Assembly: GCF_900142955.1 (NCBI RefSeq)
Contig: NZ_FRCP01000016.1
Location: 1-64,000 of the forward strand
Reading direction: 5' to 3'
DNA length: 64,000 bases
DNA from: Anaerosporobacter mobilis DSM 15930
GTDB taxonomy: Bacteria; Bacillota; Clostridia; Lachnospirales; Lachnospiraceae
Shown here: piece after piece, positions 1 through 6,584 of the stretch
How the letters are laid out: every line of letters starts with the position of its first letter
How positions within the stretch are numbered: the first letter of the stretch is position 1
Position numbers and translations under genes: made by a program
The notes under the pieces: generated by a model
Database searches by the model: none
The model's input: only the letters and a program-made list of their open reading frames with translations
Told to the model about the DNA's origin: nothing

Positions 1-2
1 TA

Positions 3-311
3 AATAATAATTTACTAAATAAAAGTAAATTTAATTCTGCTAATTATTCTTATGTGTATTTGATTGGCGCATGTAGAACGAGTGGAAAGTGTGAATGTGT
101 ATTTTCATTCCCATTAACATATAGCACAAAACCAACTGTTACTGTCACTAGAAGCTTGGGTTTTTATGACAGAACGTATGGTAATGTACCAGTTACAATT
201 GTTGTAACAGAAGTTGGATCTGTCATATTTGAAGTAACCCACTCTAGCTATATTGCTGGATCGTTATATTCGATAGGAGCATGGTTTAGCGTTGACGGAA
301 CAATAGTATAA
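3..311 (+). CDS. Phage tail fibre / receptor-binding protein, 3' end (5'-truncated by the window)
   Basis: The frame is open from the first bases and ends with TAA at 309-311, so 102 residues of a longer protein are visible; the GTG at 54 is only an internal codon. The visible part starts Asn-rich and becomes a beta-rich, Gly/Thr/Val-rich domain ending in a WFSVDGTIV tail, as expected for the trimeric tip of a tail fibre. It lies just upstream of small tail genes, holin and endolysin, the usual place for fibre or baseplate genes in Firmicutes siphophages. Its last residues (DGTI) are echoed by the oppositely oriented fragment that follows. The receptor is unknown. The fibre assignment is inference from context and composition. 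Confidence 0.6.
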   Translation, partial: NNNLLNKSKFNSANYSYVYLIGACRTSGKCECVFSFPLTYSTKPTVTVTRSLGFYDRTYGNVPVTIVVTEVGSVIFEVTHSSYIAGSLYSIGAWFSVDGTIV

Positions 312-330
312 TGGTTTAATAAATAGCTAT

Positions 331-627
331 TTATGTTGTTTTTATAGTTCCATCGAAATAAGTCCATGGAGAATAGGTATTACCTAAATACGAACGTAGA
401 CATGGTTTTAAAATAGCAGAGCCAAAGTCGGTTGCATATGCAATTTGTATACCAGCGTCCGCCCACGCATGAGACATCGATACAATAAACCCACTTGTAT
501 ATGGGTGATTAACAATATTGTCTCCGTACCCAAATCGTACACCACCTTTAAAATCATTTGCGTTAGTAGATGAAATGACCTCCGTAGCACGGCTTATTTT
601 GTCATCTAAATTTATTAATTTACCGAA
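331..627 (-). pseudogene. Silent alternative tail-fibre C-terminus (no start codon)
   Basis: On the minus strand an open frame of 98 codons runs from an in-frame TAG (628-630) to TAA at 331-333. It reads FGKLINLDDKISRATEV, then STNANDFKGGVRFGYG, then NHPYTSGFIVSMSHAWADAG, and finishes SPWTYFDGTIKTT. A helical stalk followed by STNAND and a compact aromatic tip is typical of phage fibre or knob ends. There is no ATG, GTG or TTG before the mid-domain Met, so it cannot be translated as a complete domain where it stands. It is tail-to-tail with the plus-strand fibre gene (gap 312-330). That is the layout of invertible fibre modules in which a recombinase swaps C-termini. A decayed fragment is the alternative. 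Confidence 0.6.
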
Positions 628-637
628 CTAATGTTCG
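624..637. repeat. Short palindrome at the edge of the silent fibre module
   Basis: CGAAC-TAAT-GTTCG is a perfect 5-bp inverted repeat with a 4-base centre. It sits exactly where the silent minus-strand frame loses its reading frame and just before the ribosome site of the next gene. It is a possible recombination site; nothing else in the sequence proves that. Confidence 0.3.
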
Positions 638-655
638 TAAGAAAGGAGTGATATT

Positions 656-1084
656 TTGACAGAAAAAATCACGTTTGGAACCACAAATGTTACACCAAAA
701 CGAATACTTGAAAATTCAGAATCACTTACAATTACATTTACATCTGATTTGACGTATGAACAAATAAAAGCCTTACTGTCAAATATAGATAATACAAATG
801 TAATTACATATACAAGGGAATCAGATGGACAAGTGCCTTATACACATAACTACACTGGATATACGATATTACAACCAACAATCGGAGTAGGCGAAGGCGA
901 ATATACGATAACACTAAATCAGCCTAATCTACAGCAGAAATACGAAGAATTAAGGGCTGAGAATGAACATCTTAAAGCTGACAAGGTAGCTCTTGAACAA
1001 AGAGTTGCACTTACAGAAGGTTGTATTCTTGAATTAAGTGAAGTTATATATGCAACAGAAACTGCAAAGGAAGGTGGTGAATAG
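656..1084 (+). CDS. Small phage tail-associated protein
   Basis: The protein has 142 residues and starts with TTG behind a clear AAAGGAGTG site seven bases upstream. The first ~95 residues look like a compact beta domain (ITFGTTNVTP and a Gly-rich turn GVGEGEYTI). The last ~45 residues are a coiled coil (QQKYEELRAENEHLKADKVALEQ). Proteins of this shape commonly sit between fibre genes and XkdX-type genes in Bacillota prophages. I cannot name a precise family. It is co-directional with the tail and lysis genes and ends one base before the next start, so it is probably in the late operon. Confidence 0.65.
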   Translation: MTEKITFGTTNVTPKRILENSESLTITFTSDLTYEQIKALLSNIDNTNVITYTRESDGQVPYTHNYTGYTILQPTIGVGEGEYTITLNQPNLQQKYEELRAENEHLKADKVALEQRVALTEGCILELSEVIYATETAKEGGE

Positions 1085-1085
1085 T

Positions 1086-1229
1086 ATGGTAGCGTTATTG
1101 TGGGCGAATAAAATTATTGCATTAGATAAGACTTTTAATGATGTACCTGCAGGACTTAAAAAGCAAGTAGCTAAAGAATTAAAGTTAGCAGGCTGTGAGG
1201 ATCTAATCACGGAAGAACAATACAAATAG
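1086..1229 (+). CDS. XkdX-like small phage protein
   Basis: This 47-residue protein starts at ATG 1086, behind AAGGTGGTG; the frame is open further upstream, but the earlier ATG lies inside the previous gene. Size, position directly before the holin, and a short helical sequence (W-A-N-K near the start, then a Lys/Glu-rich helix) fit the XkdX family of PBSX-type and related prophages. The exact role of XkdX is not established. Assignment rests on size, composition and gene order. Confidence 0.6.
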   Translation: MVALLWANKIIALDKTFNDVPAGLKKQVAKELKLAGCEDLITEEQYK

Positions 1230-1235
1230 AACACG

Positions 1236-1266
1236 AAGGCGGTTACCGTAACTGGTGCCGTCTTTT
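1236..1266 (+). terminator. Weak intergenic hairpin before the holin
   Basis: GGCGG pairs with CCGTC (one G-T pair) around an inner GTTAC/GTAAC stem and is followed by TTTTT. It may be a weak or processing terminator inside the late operon. Confidence 0.4.
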
Positions 1267-1295
1267 TACTGCATATGCAGAGAAAGAGAGATAAT

Positions 1296-1775
1296 ATGAA
1301 AGATAAATTTGAGACATTTTTTGTGGGAGCATTTGCTTTGTTGTTTAGTTGGTTGGGTGTATTAGCTATCCCAGTATTAGCACTGATAGCATTTAATCTT
1401 ATGGATTATGCTACAAGACTAATAGCAAACAAGGTATCTGGTGTTCCTAATACAAGTAAGAAATCAGTAAATGGAATATATAAGAAATTTGGTATGTGGG
1501 TGCTAGTAGCAGCATGTGCGATAATTGATATGGTTATTATGCAATGCGGCCAGTACGTGGGTATTAATCTACCACTTAAGTTTATTATAGCTATCGTGAT
1601 CTCTATTTGGCTTGTATTTAACGAATTTATAAGCATATTAGAGAATGTTAGGGGTATGGGTACTAAGGTTCCTAAATTCATTCTTAACCTAGCAGATAAG
1701 ATACTTGGTACTGTAGAAGATAAAGGACAATCGATTGTTGATGGAATAGGAAATGAGGTGGATAAGAATGAGTAA
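1296..1775 (+). CDS. Phage holin
   Basis: The holin (159 residues) forms membrane lesions that release the endolysin at the end of the lytic cycle. Hydrophobic stretches lie near residues 7-40 (ALLFSWLGVLAIPVLALIAF), 65-90 (WVLVAACAIIDMVI) and 95-115 (FIIAIVISIWLVF). A polar, charged C-terminal tail (DKILGTVEDKGQS) follows. The pattern fits the toxin-secretion/phage-lysis holin family. I chose ATG 1296 over ATG 1275 because a purine-rich AGAAAGAGAG lies before it, whereas the upstream ATG follows the U-tract of the hairpin. Its 3' end overlaps the endolysin start by 8 bases, which suggests translational coupling. Confidence 0.85.
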   Translation: MKDKFETFFVGAFALLFSWLGVLAIPVLALIAFNLMDYATRLIANKVSGVPNTSKKSVNGIYKKFGMWVLVAACAIIDMVIMQCGQYVGINLPLKFIIAIVISIWLVFNEFISILENVRGMGTKVPKFILNLADKILGTVEDKGQSIVDGIGNEVDKNE

Positions 1776-2376
1776 TATAGATCAATGTAGAAATATATCG
1801 GAGCTTAATCCTTTATGCCAGTTATTATTAAACAAGGCACTAGAGGAAATTAAAGTTGCTGGTATTAATCTTCTTGTAGTTGAAACATATCGTAGCCAAG
1901 TAAGACAAAATTACTTGTATAGCATTGGAAGAACAGCACCAGGTACTAAAGTTACATGGACACAAACAAGTATACATACACAGCGCAATGCAGTAGATGT
2001 AGTGCCACAACGTAAAGTAGAAGGTAAAATGACAGCTATATGGAATGCAAAAGACAAAGAGACAGTGAAGATTATAAGCATTATGACTAAGTACGGTTTC
2101 GAAGCAGGGGCAAACTGGTCCACTAGTCCAGATAGTCCTCACTTTCAGATTAAGGGAGTATCTAAGACCGCTAAATCTTATAGTTTAACTAATACTAATA
2201 CGTATATCACTAAGATGATTCAAAGGTTGCTTAATGAAAAGATTAATGCAAAACTAACAGTAGATGGAAAATGGGGTAATGCTACAACCAAAGCTGTTAA
2301 CAAGTTCAGAGCGAAACAAGGTTGGAAAGAAGATGGAAAGGTTGGCGTAGAAACACTAAAGAATTTAGTAGCATAA
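1768..2376 (+). CDS. Endolysin: M15-type L,D-peptidase with peptidoglycan-binding domain
   Basis: This 202-residue protein probably cleaves the L-Ala-D-Glu peptide bond of peptidoglycan. The N-terminal ~130 residues show the M15 (VanY/Ply500-like) zinc ligands: SxH with His70, Asp77 in NAVDVV, and His125 in SPHFQ. The usual SxHxxGxAxD motif has Asn where Gly is normal. Residues ~140-202 match a peptidoglycan-binding type 1 repeat (IQRLLN ... LTVDGKWGNAT ... FRAKQGWKEDGKVG). ATG 1768 has GAGGTG eight bases upstream and overlaps the holin stop. The enzyme acts from the cytoplasm on the wall once the holin fires. It is the last late gene before a strong terminator. Confidence 0.88.
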   Translation: MSNIDQCRNISELNPLCQLLLNKALEEIKVAGINLLVVETYRSQVRQNYLYSIGRTAPGTKVTWTQTSIHTQRNAVDVVPQRKVEGKMTAIWNAKDKETVKIISIMTKYGFEAGANWSTSPDSPHFQIKGVSKTAKSYSLTNTNTYITKMIQRLLNEKINAKLTVDGKWGNATTKAVNKFRAKQGWKEDGKVGVETLKNLVA

Positions 2377-2380
2377 TAAA

Positions 2381-2416
2381 ATCCCCCAAAGGATAATCCA
2401 ATGGGGGATAGTTTTA
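2381..2416. terminator. Bidirectional terminator between endolysin and Ig-like gene
   Basis: ATCCCCCA pairs with TGGGGGAT and is followed by GTTTTATTT on the plus strand and TTTTATTAT on the minus strand. It can end both the late operon and the convergent minus-strand gene. Confidence 0.85.
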
Positions 2417-3142
2417 TTTATTAGATAACTTTTCTTCTAAAGTAACTGATTTCTTAATTGATTTTGTTAAAGGATCACAATAATTTATGATTAGATCCTG
2501 GTAGCTAAAATCAGTATTAGTTAACATTTGATAATGTGGCATAGATAGGTAAAGAGCCGAAATGTTAGCTTCTTCCGTATCTGTAAATTCTGTAGAAGAT
2601 CCATAAATAGTTAGTACACGATAATCTTCATTAAATGATATGTTATCAACTGAAGGAATGGTTTTTTCTAATAAGTCGATTGTTTCATTTAGGCCATTCT
2701 TCAATAATGTTACATAACTATCTAATGATTTCTTATTGATATTGAAAGAGTAGTAATCATCGTTATAAATTGAATCATTTGGTTTCAACTTTTTAATAAT
2801 ATCTTTCATGTATAAGTCTTTTTCATATAGCGCTTTTTCAATTGTAAGATATTCATTCTCATCGTATACAATTACTTTATAAGTTAGTGTAGTATTGTTT
2901 GTTTTTCCTGTGATTATAGTAGTTCCTCCAGATATAGCTTTAATTTCACCTTTACTATTAATAGAAGCAACTTTTTTATTACTGCTTGTCCACTTAGTAC
3001 TATTTGCACCGCTAATTTGTATGTTATATTTATCATCAGTATATAAATTAACGATAGTCATCGCGTTTATATTAGTGCTACCGAATATGGAAAGCGTAAT
3101 TGCTAAAACTAGAAATAACGATAAAAATCTTTTCGTTTTCAT
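2414..3142 (-). CDS. Secreted Ig-like (Big_2) protein, prophage cargo copy 1
   Basis: The protein has 242 residues. A signal peptide (KTKRFLSLFLVLAITLSIFG) is followed by one bacterial Ig-like group 2 domain at about residues 30-95 (KWTSSNKKVASINSKGEIKA ... GTTIITG). An unassigned ~140-residue C-terminal region contains ALYLSMPHYQMLTNTDF. No sortase motif or membrane anchor is visible, so it is probably released or loosely wall-bound. The start has AAGGAGTGG seven bases upstream and its own promoter. The gene sits between the endolysin and the attachment site and is transcribed against the late genes, the classic position of lysogenic-conversion genes. It is a paralogue of the next minus-strand gene. 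Function unknown. Confidence 0.75.
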   Translation of the reverse strand: MKTKRFLSLFLVLAITLSIFGSTNINAMTIVNLYTDDKYNIQISGANSTKWTSSNKKVASINSKGEIKAISGGTTIITGKTNNTTLTYKVIVYDENEYLTIEKALYEKDLYMKDIIKKLKPNDSIYNDDYYSFNINKKSLDSYVTLLKNGLNETIDLLEKTIPSVDNISFNEDYRVLTIYGSSTEFTDTEEANISALYLSMPHYQMLTNTDFSYQDLIINYCDPLTKSIKKSVTLEEKLSNK

Positions 3143-3172
3143 AAATCCACTCCTTGTGCAATATAATGTTAT

Positions 3173-3201
3173 ATTATACTATTATATACCAAATTATGCA
3201 A
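3173..3201 (-). promoter_or_regulatory. Promoter of Ig-like gene 1
   Basis: On the minus strand TTGCAT and TATAAT are separated by exactly 17 bases. The same layout, spacer and flanking sequence recur before the paralogous gene, so the promoter was duplicated with it. Confidence 0.75.
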
Positions 3202-3258
3202 GCATGATACATTAAATAATAAAAAGGAACAAGCAGTTAAGCAAGCGCCTATAGAATA

Positions 3259-3993
3259 TTAGCTATTCAACGAATCTTTAAGGTATCCAGAGAATGTAAC
3301 TTTTCCATTCTTATCGTAATTAGTGATATAAACATCTGCTTTCTCATAGTCTACGCCGTTTAATATTTGGATATATGGAAATGATAGATAAAGTCCTAAC
3401 ATATTCATGCTATCTTCTTCAGATAGATCATTAGTTGTTTGGTAGATATATAATTTTGTACAATCTTTATTGTATTTAATTTTCGATATTGAACCATTTG
3501 AAACTAGATCATCAATTGTAATATCGAGATCATCTTTCATTTTTGTTATTTGTTTGTCTAATGATTTGGCCTTGCACTTTACAAGAGTGTATTTACCAGA
3601 TGTAGTAATGTTATCAATGTCAACATCTTCTAGAATTGCTTGTAAAATAACATCAGAATCATATGATTCCGTAGAAATTTTTAGCGTTCTAGTACTGCTT
3701 TTTACTGTAACTTTACATATATATTTTTTGCTGCTTACATTAGCTGTAATAGTTGCGGTACCATTTTTCTTAGCAGTAACATAACCTTTTGAATCTACTG
3801 TGGCAATGGAATTTTTACTGCTTTTCCATGTTACCTTTTTGTTTGTACCAGTTACTTTAATTTGCACTTTTTCTCCTGTGTATAATGTTGTACTAGTCTT
3901 GCTAATCTTAACAGCAGCTTGAATGTTACTAGGTATTATCAAAGATACTATCACCAATAATACTAATAGACTTGATATAATTCTTTTTTTCAT
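3259..3993 (-). CDS. Secreted Ig-like (Big_2) protein, prophage cargo copy 2
   Basis: The protein has 244 residues with the same architecture as its neighbour: signal peptide (IISSLLVLLVIVSLIIPSNI), a Big_2 domain (VTWKSSKNSIATVDSKGYVT ... GTATITA), and a C-terminal region with LGLYLSFPYIQILNGVDY, which aligns with LYLSMPHYQMLTNTDF of copy 1. The start is ATG 3993, with AGGAAGGGTGG upstream; the frame is open 27 codons further but that stretch contains the promoter. Divergence between the copies suggests an old tandem duplication kept by selection. It could act on the host surface during lysogeny; that is inference. Confidence 0.75.
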   Translation of the reverse strand: MKKRIISSLLVLLVIVSLIIPSNIQAAVKISKTSTTLYTGEKVQIKVTGTNKKVTWKSSKNSIATVDSKGYVTAKKNGTATITANVSSKKYICKVTVKSSTRTLKISTESYDSDVILQAILEDVDIDNITTSGKYTLVKCKAKSLDKQITKMKDDLDITIDDLVSNGSISKIKYNKDCTKLYIYQTTNDLSEEDSMNMLGLYLSFPYIQILNGVDYEKADVYITNYDKNGKVTFSGYLKDSLNS

Positions 3994-4024
3994 AATTCCA
4001 CCCTTCCTGTAATATAATGTATAT

Positions 4025-4053
4025 AGTATACTATTATATACCAAAATATTCAA
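4025..4053 (-). promoter_or_regulatory. Promoter of Ig-like gene 2
   Basis: Minus-strand TTGAAT, 17-base spacer, TATACT. The spacer TTTTGGTATATAATAG is almost identical to that of the copy-1 promoter. Confidence 0.75.
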
Positions 4054-4356
4054 GGTGATACAATAAAAAGACACAAGCTGTTAAGCATGTGCCTTCCTAT
4101 TTCTTATTCCGATAATCTAAAACATTATAAAAATAAGCTCCATAGTTATAATGCCACAAAATACAATAAATGTCAATTACTTATGCGAGGTAGTAAAAAA
4201 TATTCATTGTGTTAAATCTCTTTTCTAACGGTTGTTCTAACGAATTGTAGTAAAACTGTATCATTTCTATAGCCTAACTAATGACTAGTGAAATCTTCGC
4301 AAACCCTGTAATTACATAGGATTGGTTCACCTTTGATTTATTATAGTTTACTCTGT

Positions 4357-4407
4357 TATTTGCCTTCCCAAGGCGAGGGTCGCGGGTTCGAATCCCGTCT
4401 CGTGCTT
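4357..4407 (+). other. Prophage attachment site: 3' part of tRNA-Gly(CCC)
   Basis: The sequence folds as the 3' two-thirds of a tRNA. An anticodon arm TTGCC-TTCCCAA-GGCGA has CCC at the anticodon position, followed by a short variable loop, a T-arm GCGGG-TTCGAAT-CCCGT, and an acceptor strand ending CTCGTGCT. Upstream sequence does not supply D-arm or 5' acceptor strand, so this is not a complete gene. Tyrosine integrases often cross over in the anticodon stem and leave exactly such a 3' copy at one end of the insert. The complete tRNA should lie left of the window, at the other prophage end. Confidence 0.75.
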
Positions 4408-4418
4408 GTTTGAAAAGT

Positions 4419-4457
4419 ATCGCTAATCCTTATAAATCAGGTGTTAGCGATTTTTTT
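4419..4457 (+). terminator. Terminator after the tRNA-Gly remnant
   Basis: ATCGCTAA pairs with TTAGCGAT around a 17-base loop that has its own CCT/AGG pairing, followed by a run of T. It lies directly downstream of the tRNA 3' end and overlaps the stop codon of the integrase remnant on the other strand. Confidence 0.75.
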
Positions 4458-4593
4458 CTATTTCATAGTAATTGTAGATATAACCTTTTGTAGTATCCTT
4501 ATCTTCATGTCCTTTGTAAACACTGGGTTCTTCAAAAGACATTCCTTCTGCAAACAATCTACTCGCAAAGGTTTTTAGGTACAATAACTGCCC
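4444..4593 (-). pseudogene. Tyrosine recombinase (integrase) C-terminal remnant
   Basis: The minus strand encodes 49 residues after an in-frame stop, ending in TAA at 4444-4446. They include LKTFASRLFAEGMSFEE, then KGHEDKDTTKGYIYN. This matches the last segment of phage integrases (HxLRxTFAS ... LGHxxxxTTxxYxy) including the terminal Tyr region, with the HxLR box degraded and everything upstream missing. Its 3' end abuts the attachment site, as integrase genes of integrated elements usually do. It therefore marks the left end of a second, decayed element lying to the right of the prophage. Confidence 0.65.
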
Positions 4594-4726
4594 TTAAATC
4601 AAAAATGGAGTAACTTTAATTTAGAATAATGTTTGAGGTTGTTGTACTAATTTACAGTATAATACAATTTGAGTAGAGACTTTTAATAAAGATAGAAAAA
4701 AGTTATTTATAGGAGAGGTGAGAATA

Positions 4727-5293
4727 ATGAATTCAGTAAAAGAAATGAGAATTGAAACAGATAGATTAATAATTAGACCTTTTATTTTGAATGATTTATC
4801 AGAGTGTTATGAATTAATGCAAGATGAAGAATTATTCAATTACTTAGATTGGAAAGTTACATCTATTGAGATATTCAAAGGAACATTTAATTGGTGGATT
4901 GATTTGTATGAAACTAATTTTGATGACGATTTTAAATATAATTTTGCCATTTTTTTAAAGGATAACAATGCATTAATTGGCTGGGGTGGTTTCGGGGCTA
5001 TTGACTGTTTTTATCCAGAGAATGAAATATACTATTTAGTTGGTAAAGAGTATTGGAGAAAAGGGTATGCTACTGAAATGATGAATGCTTTATTAGATTA
5101 TTATTTTAATACAATTGGAATGAATAAAATTATTGCTTTAGCAAAACCAGAAAATATTGCGTCTAATAGAGTAATACAAAAATTGGGATTCAAGTTTCAA
5201 TATTTTGTTCATGGATTACCACAAGAGTTTGATTTTTATAATGGAGAGCCATATTATTCTCTTACAAAAGAGGAATACTTACAAAAAATATAA
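4727..5293 (+). CDS. GNAT-family N-acetyltransferase (RimJ/RimL-like)
   Basis: The protein has 188 residues with the Acetyltransf_3 layout. It opens MRIETDRLIIRPFILNDLSE, has a central strand with LIGWGGFG, and carries the acetyl-CoA loop near residues 105-120 (YYLVGKEYWRKGYATEMM, the R/Q-x-x-G-x-A pattern). It closes with ENIASNRVIQKLGFKF. The family acetylates amino groups of proteins, drugs or metabolites; the substrate here cannot be told. ATG 4727 is eight bases after AGGAGAGG; the GTG at 4718 overlaps that site. The gene is AT-rich and flanked by integration remnants, so it is probably accessory cargo. Confidence 0.8.
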   Translation: MNSVKEMRIETDRLIIRPFILNDLSECYELMQDEELFNYLDWKVTSIEIFKGTFNWWIDLYETNFDDDFKYNFAIFLKDNNALIGWGGFGAIDCFYPENEIYYLVGKEYWRKGYATEMMNALLDYYFNTIGMNKIIALAKPENIASNRVIQKLGFKFQYFVHGLPQEFDFYNGEPYYSLTKEEYLQKI

Positions 5294-5391
5294 GATTTTG
5301 TTATGGTTATATATAGTGTTAATATTTGCTGATTAGTGTACACATATTACTGTGAGAAGTTCAGTATTATTGATTAAAAAAAGGTACTGTC

Positions 5392-5423
5392 TATATGGTC
5401 TATCCATCAAAACAGACCATATA
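5392..5423 (+). terminator. Hairpin after the acetyltransferase gene
   Basis: TATATGGTCT pairs with AGACCATATA around a 12-base loop. It is followed by TTAATAAAAAG and not a T run, so termination is uncertain. Confidence 0.4.
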
Positions 5424-5449
5424 TTAATAAAAAGTATATGGTGTTTATT

Positions 5450-6103
5450 ATGAATAAAAAAATTCAATTATTAATTAGCTCTGTCATACTTTTATGTTGT
5501 ATAGCTGCCATTTTATATAGTAATAAATTTAAAAGAGAAGAAAAGACAAGAAAATCATATAGAGAAGTTAATACATTCATACAAGAAGATAAAAAACTTA
5601 AAAATACAGATATTGAAAATACAGATGTTTATGATACGTTCCTAAATAATTTTAAATGCCAAGGAAAAGAGTATTATTACTCTTATATAGAATTAGTTGG
5701 TTATGATTATCCAATTCTTTTGCTCTCGGATGGTGTTTATAATTATAAAGATGGGCGTAAAGTTGCAATGGGGACAGATATTTATTATCCTGTCAACAAT
5801 GAAGTAACACGATTTGGTGGAATAGGTTCAGATGGAACCGCGTATCCCATTGCGGCTAATACAACAGGGATTTTTACTGCAGGTGGGCACGAAGTAACAA
5901 AGTATGGTTTAGATATTCAAAATCGAAAACTAAAATTGATATATAAATATATAATGTTTTTCTATACAATAGGTGAAAAAGTAAATGTAATAACACTTGG
6001 AATGATTAGTGATGAAAGCAAAATTGTAAGTGAGTTAGAATTTTATAAAGCTAATAAAGAGTATGGAAAAGCAAATAGAATATATTTTAAACCCCTGTGT
6101 TAA
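5450..6103 (+). CDS. Hypothetical membrane-anchored protein
   Basis: The protein has 217 residues. One N-terminal membrane segment (LLISSVILLCCIAAILYS) follows a Lys-rich start, then a charged linker (KFKREEKTRKSYREV), then an extracytoplasmic domain of about 150 residues with YDYPILLLSDGVYNYKDG. There is no Cys lipobox and no domain I recognise. ATG 5450 gives the normal signal-anchor start; ATG 5438 is equally open, and neither has a good ribosome site, so expression may be low. It lies alone between hairpins in the decayed insert region. No function is proposed. Confidence 0.6.
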   Translation: MNKKIQLLISSVILLCCIAAILYSNKFKREEKTRKSYREVNTFIQEDKKLKNTDIENTDVYDTFLNNFKCQGKEYYYSYIELVGYDYPILLLSDGVYNYKDGRKVAMGTDIYYPVNNEVTRFGGIGSDGTAYPIAANTTGIFTAGGHEVTKYGLDIQNRKLKLIYKYIMFFYTIGEKVNVITLGMISDESKIVSELEFYKANKEYGKANRIYFKPLC

Positions 6104-6150
6104 TTAGGATACCATACATTTATTGAATCAGATATCACCAGTTATTAATA

Positions 6151-6200
6151 CATAAAAATATGTGCACTATTATGTGTACATAAATCAGAAGTGGATAACC
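6151..6200 (+). repeat. Insert-region repeat, copy A
   Basis: It begins CATAAAAATATGTGCACTAT and continues TATGTGTACATAAATCAGAA. About 40 of the 50 positions are shared with copies at 8106 and 9271. It lies in the gap 6104-6507, which otherwise shows no gene. Confidence 0.7.
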
Positions 6201-6454
6201 CCCCCTTTTTTTTACGGGATTTTTCTTGTGTGACATACTAATACCTATCTCACTAATTTGGTGAATAAAACATAAACAACCATACATAAATGTGATGTAT
6301 AACGTTATTGGAATACGTTTCCATTCTATATAAAGTGTGTTATAATACATTTAGTTATTAAGATGGTGGGATTTTACTGAGGTTGTGTTATAGAGTTATC
6401 TGCAATAATTCTCGGATAAGCACTTAAGTTATTTATTCTTTGTTAGATAAACAC

Positions 6455-6580
6455 CACAAGGTTTCCTTGTGTTTTAATAGATACTAATATTTGAAAGGGT
6501 GAATTTAATGAAAAAAGATTTTAGATGCTACAACACAAGGAGAGTGACAATAATTTAGCTCTCCGTAAATAAAAGGAGAG
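6455..6580 (+). promoter_or_regulatory. Translational/transcriptional attenuator of the APH-type gene
   Basis: Five complementary segments are visible. CACAAGG (6455-6461) pairs with CCTTGTG (6465-6471). CCTTGTGTT (6465-6473) can instead pair with AACACAAGG (6532-6540) inside the leader ORF. CTCTCC (6559-6564) can pair with GGAGAG at 6539-6544 or with GGAGAG at 6575-6580. The last of these is the ribosome site of the downstream gene. Mutually exclusive pairings around a small leader ORF are the hallmark of attenuators controlling erm- and cat-type resistance genes. A drug that stalls ribosomes on the leader would free the ribosome site. Confidence 0.65.
6508..6558 (+). CDS. Leader peptide of the APH-type gene
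   Basis: It encodes 16 residues, MKKDFRCYNTRRVTII, starting at ATG 6508 with GAAAGGGTG at good spacing and ending in TAG. Its Asn-Thr-Arg-Arg codons overlay the segment AACACAAGGAGAG that can pair with both an upstream and a downstream strand. Stalling there would therefore reset the fold. The stop codon is followed at once by the strand that hides the next ribosome site. Too short for family assignment; the call rests on arrangement. Confidence 0.6.
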   Translation: MKKDFRCYNTRRVTII

Positions 6581-6584
6581 AATT

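Larger units (their letters stand above)
3172..4100 (-). repeat. Tandem duplication: Ig-like gene plus upstream region
   Basis: The segments 3174-3254 and 4026-4098 share TACTATTATATACCAAA, then AATAAAAA, then CAAGC-GTTAAGC. Upstream regions as well as coding regions are therefore duplicated, with a period of about 850 bp. Confidence 0.7.

Noticed and set aside
408..590. 60-residue minus-strand open frame beginning MLRRSFHLL
   Set aside because: It is in a different frame from the fibre-like fragment on the same strand, which has the coherent protein sequence.
4357..4407. Complete tRNA-Gly gene
   Set aside because: The sequence upstream provides neither a D-arm nor a 5' acceptor strand complementary to CTCGTGC.
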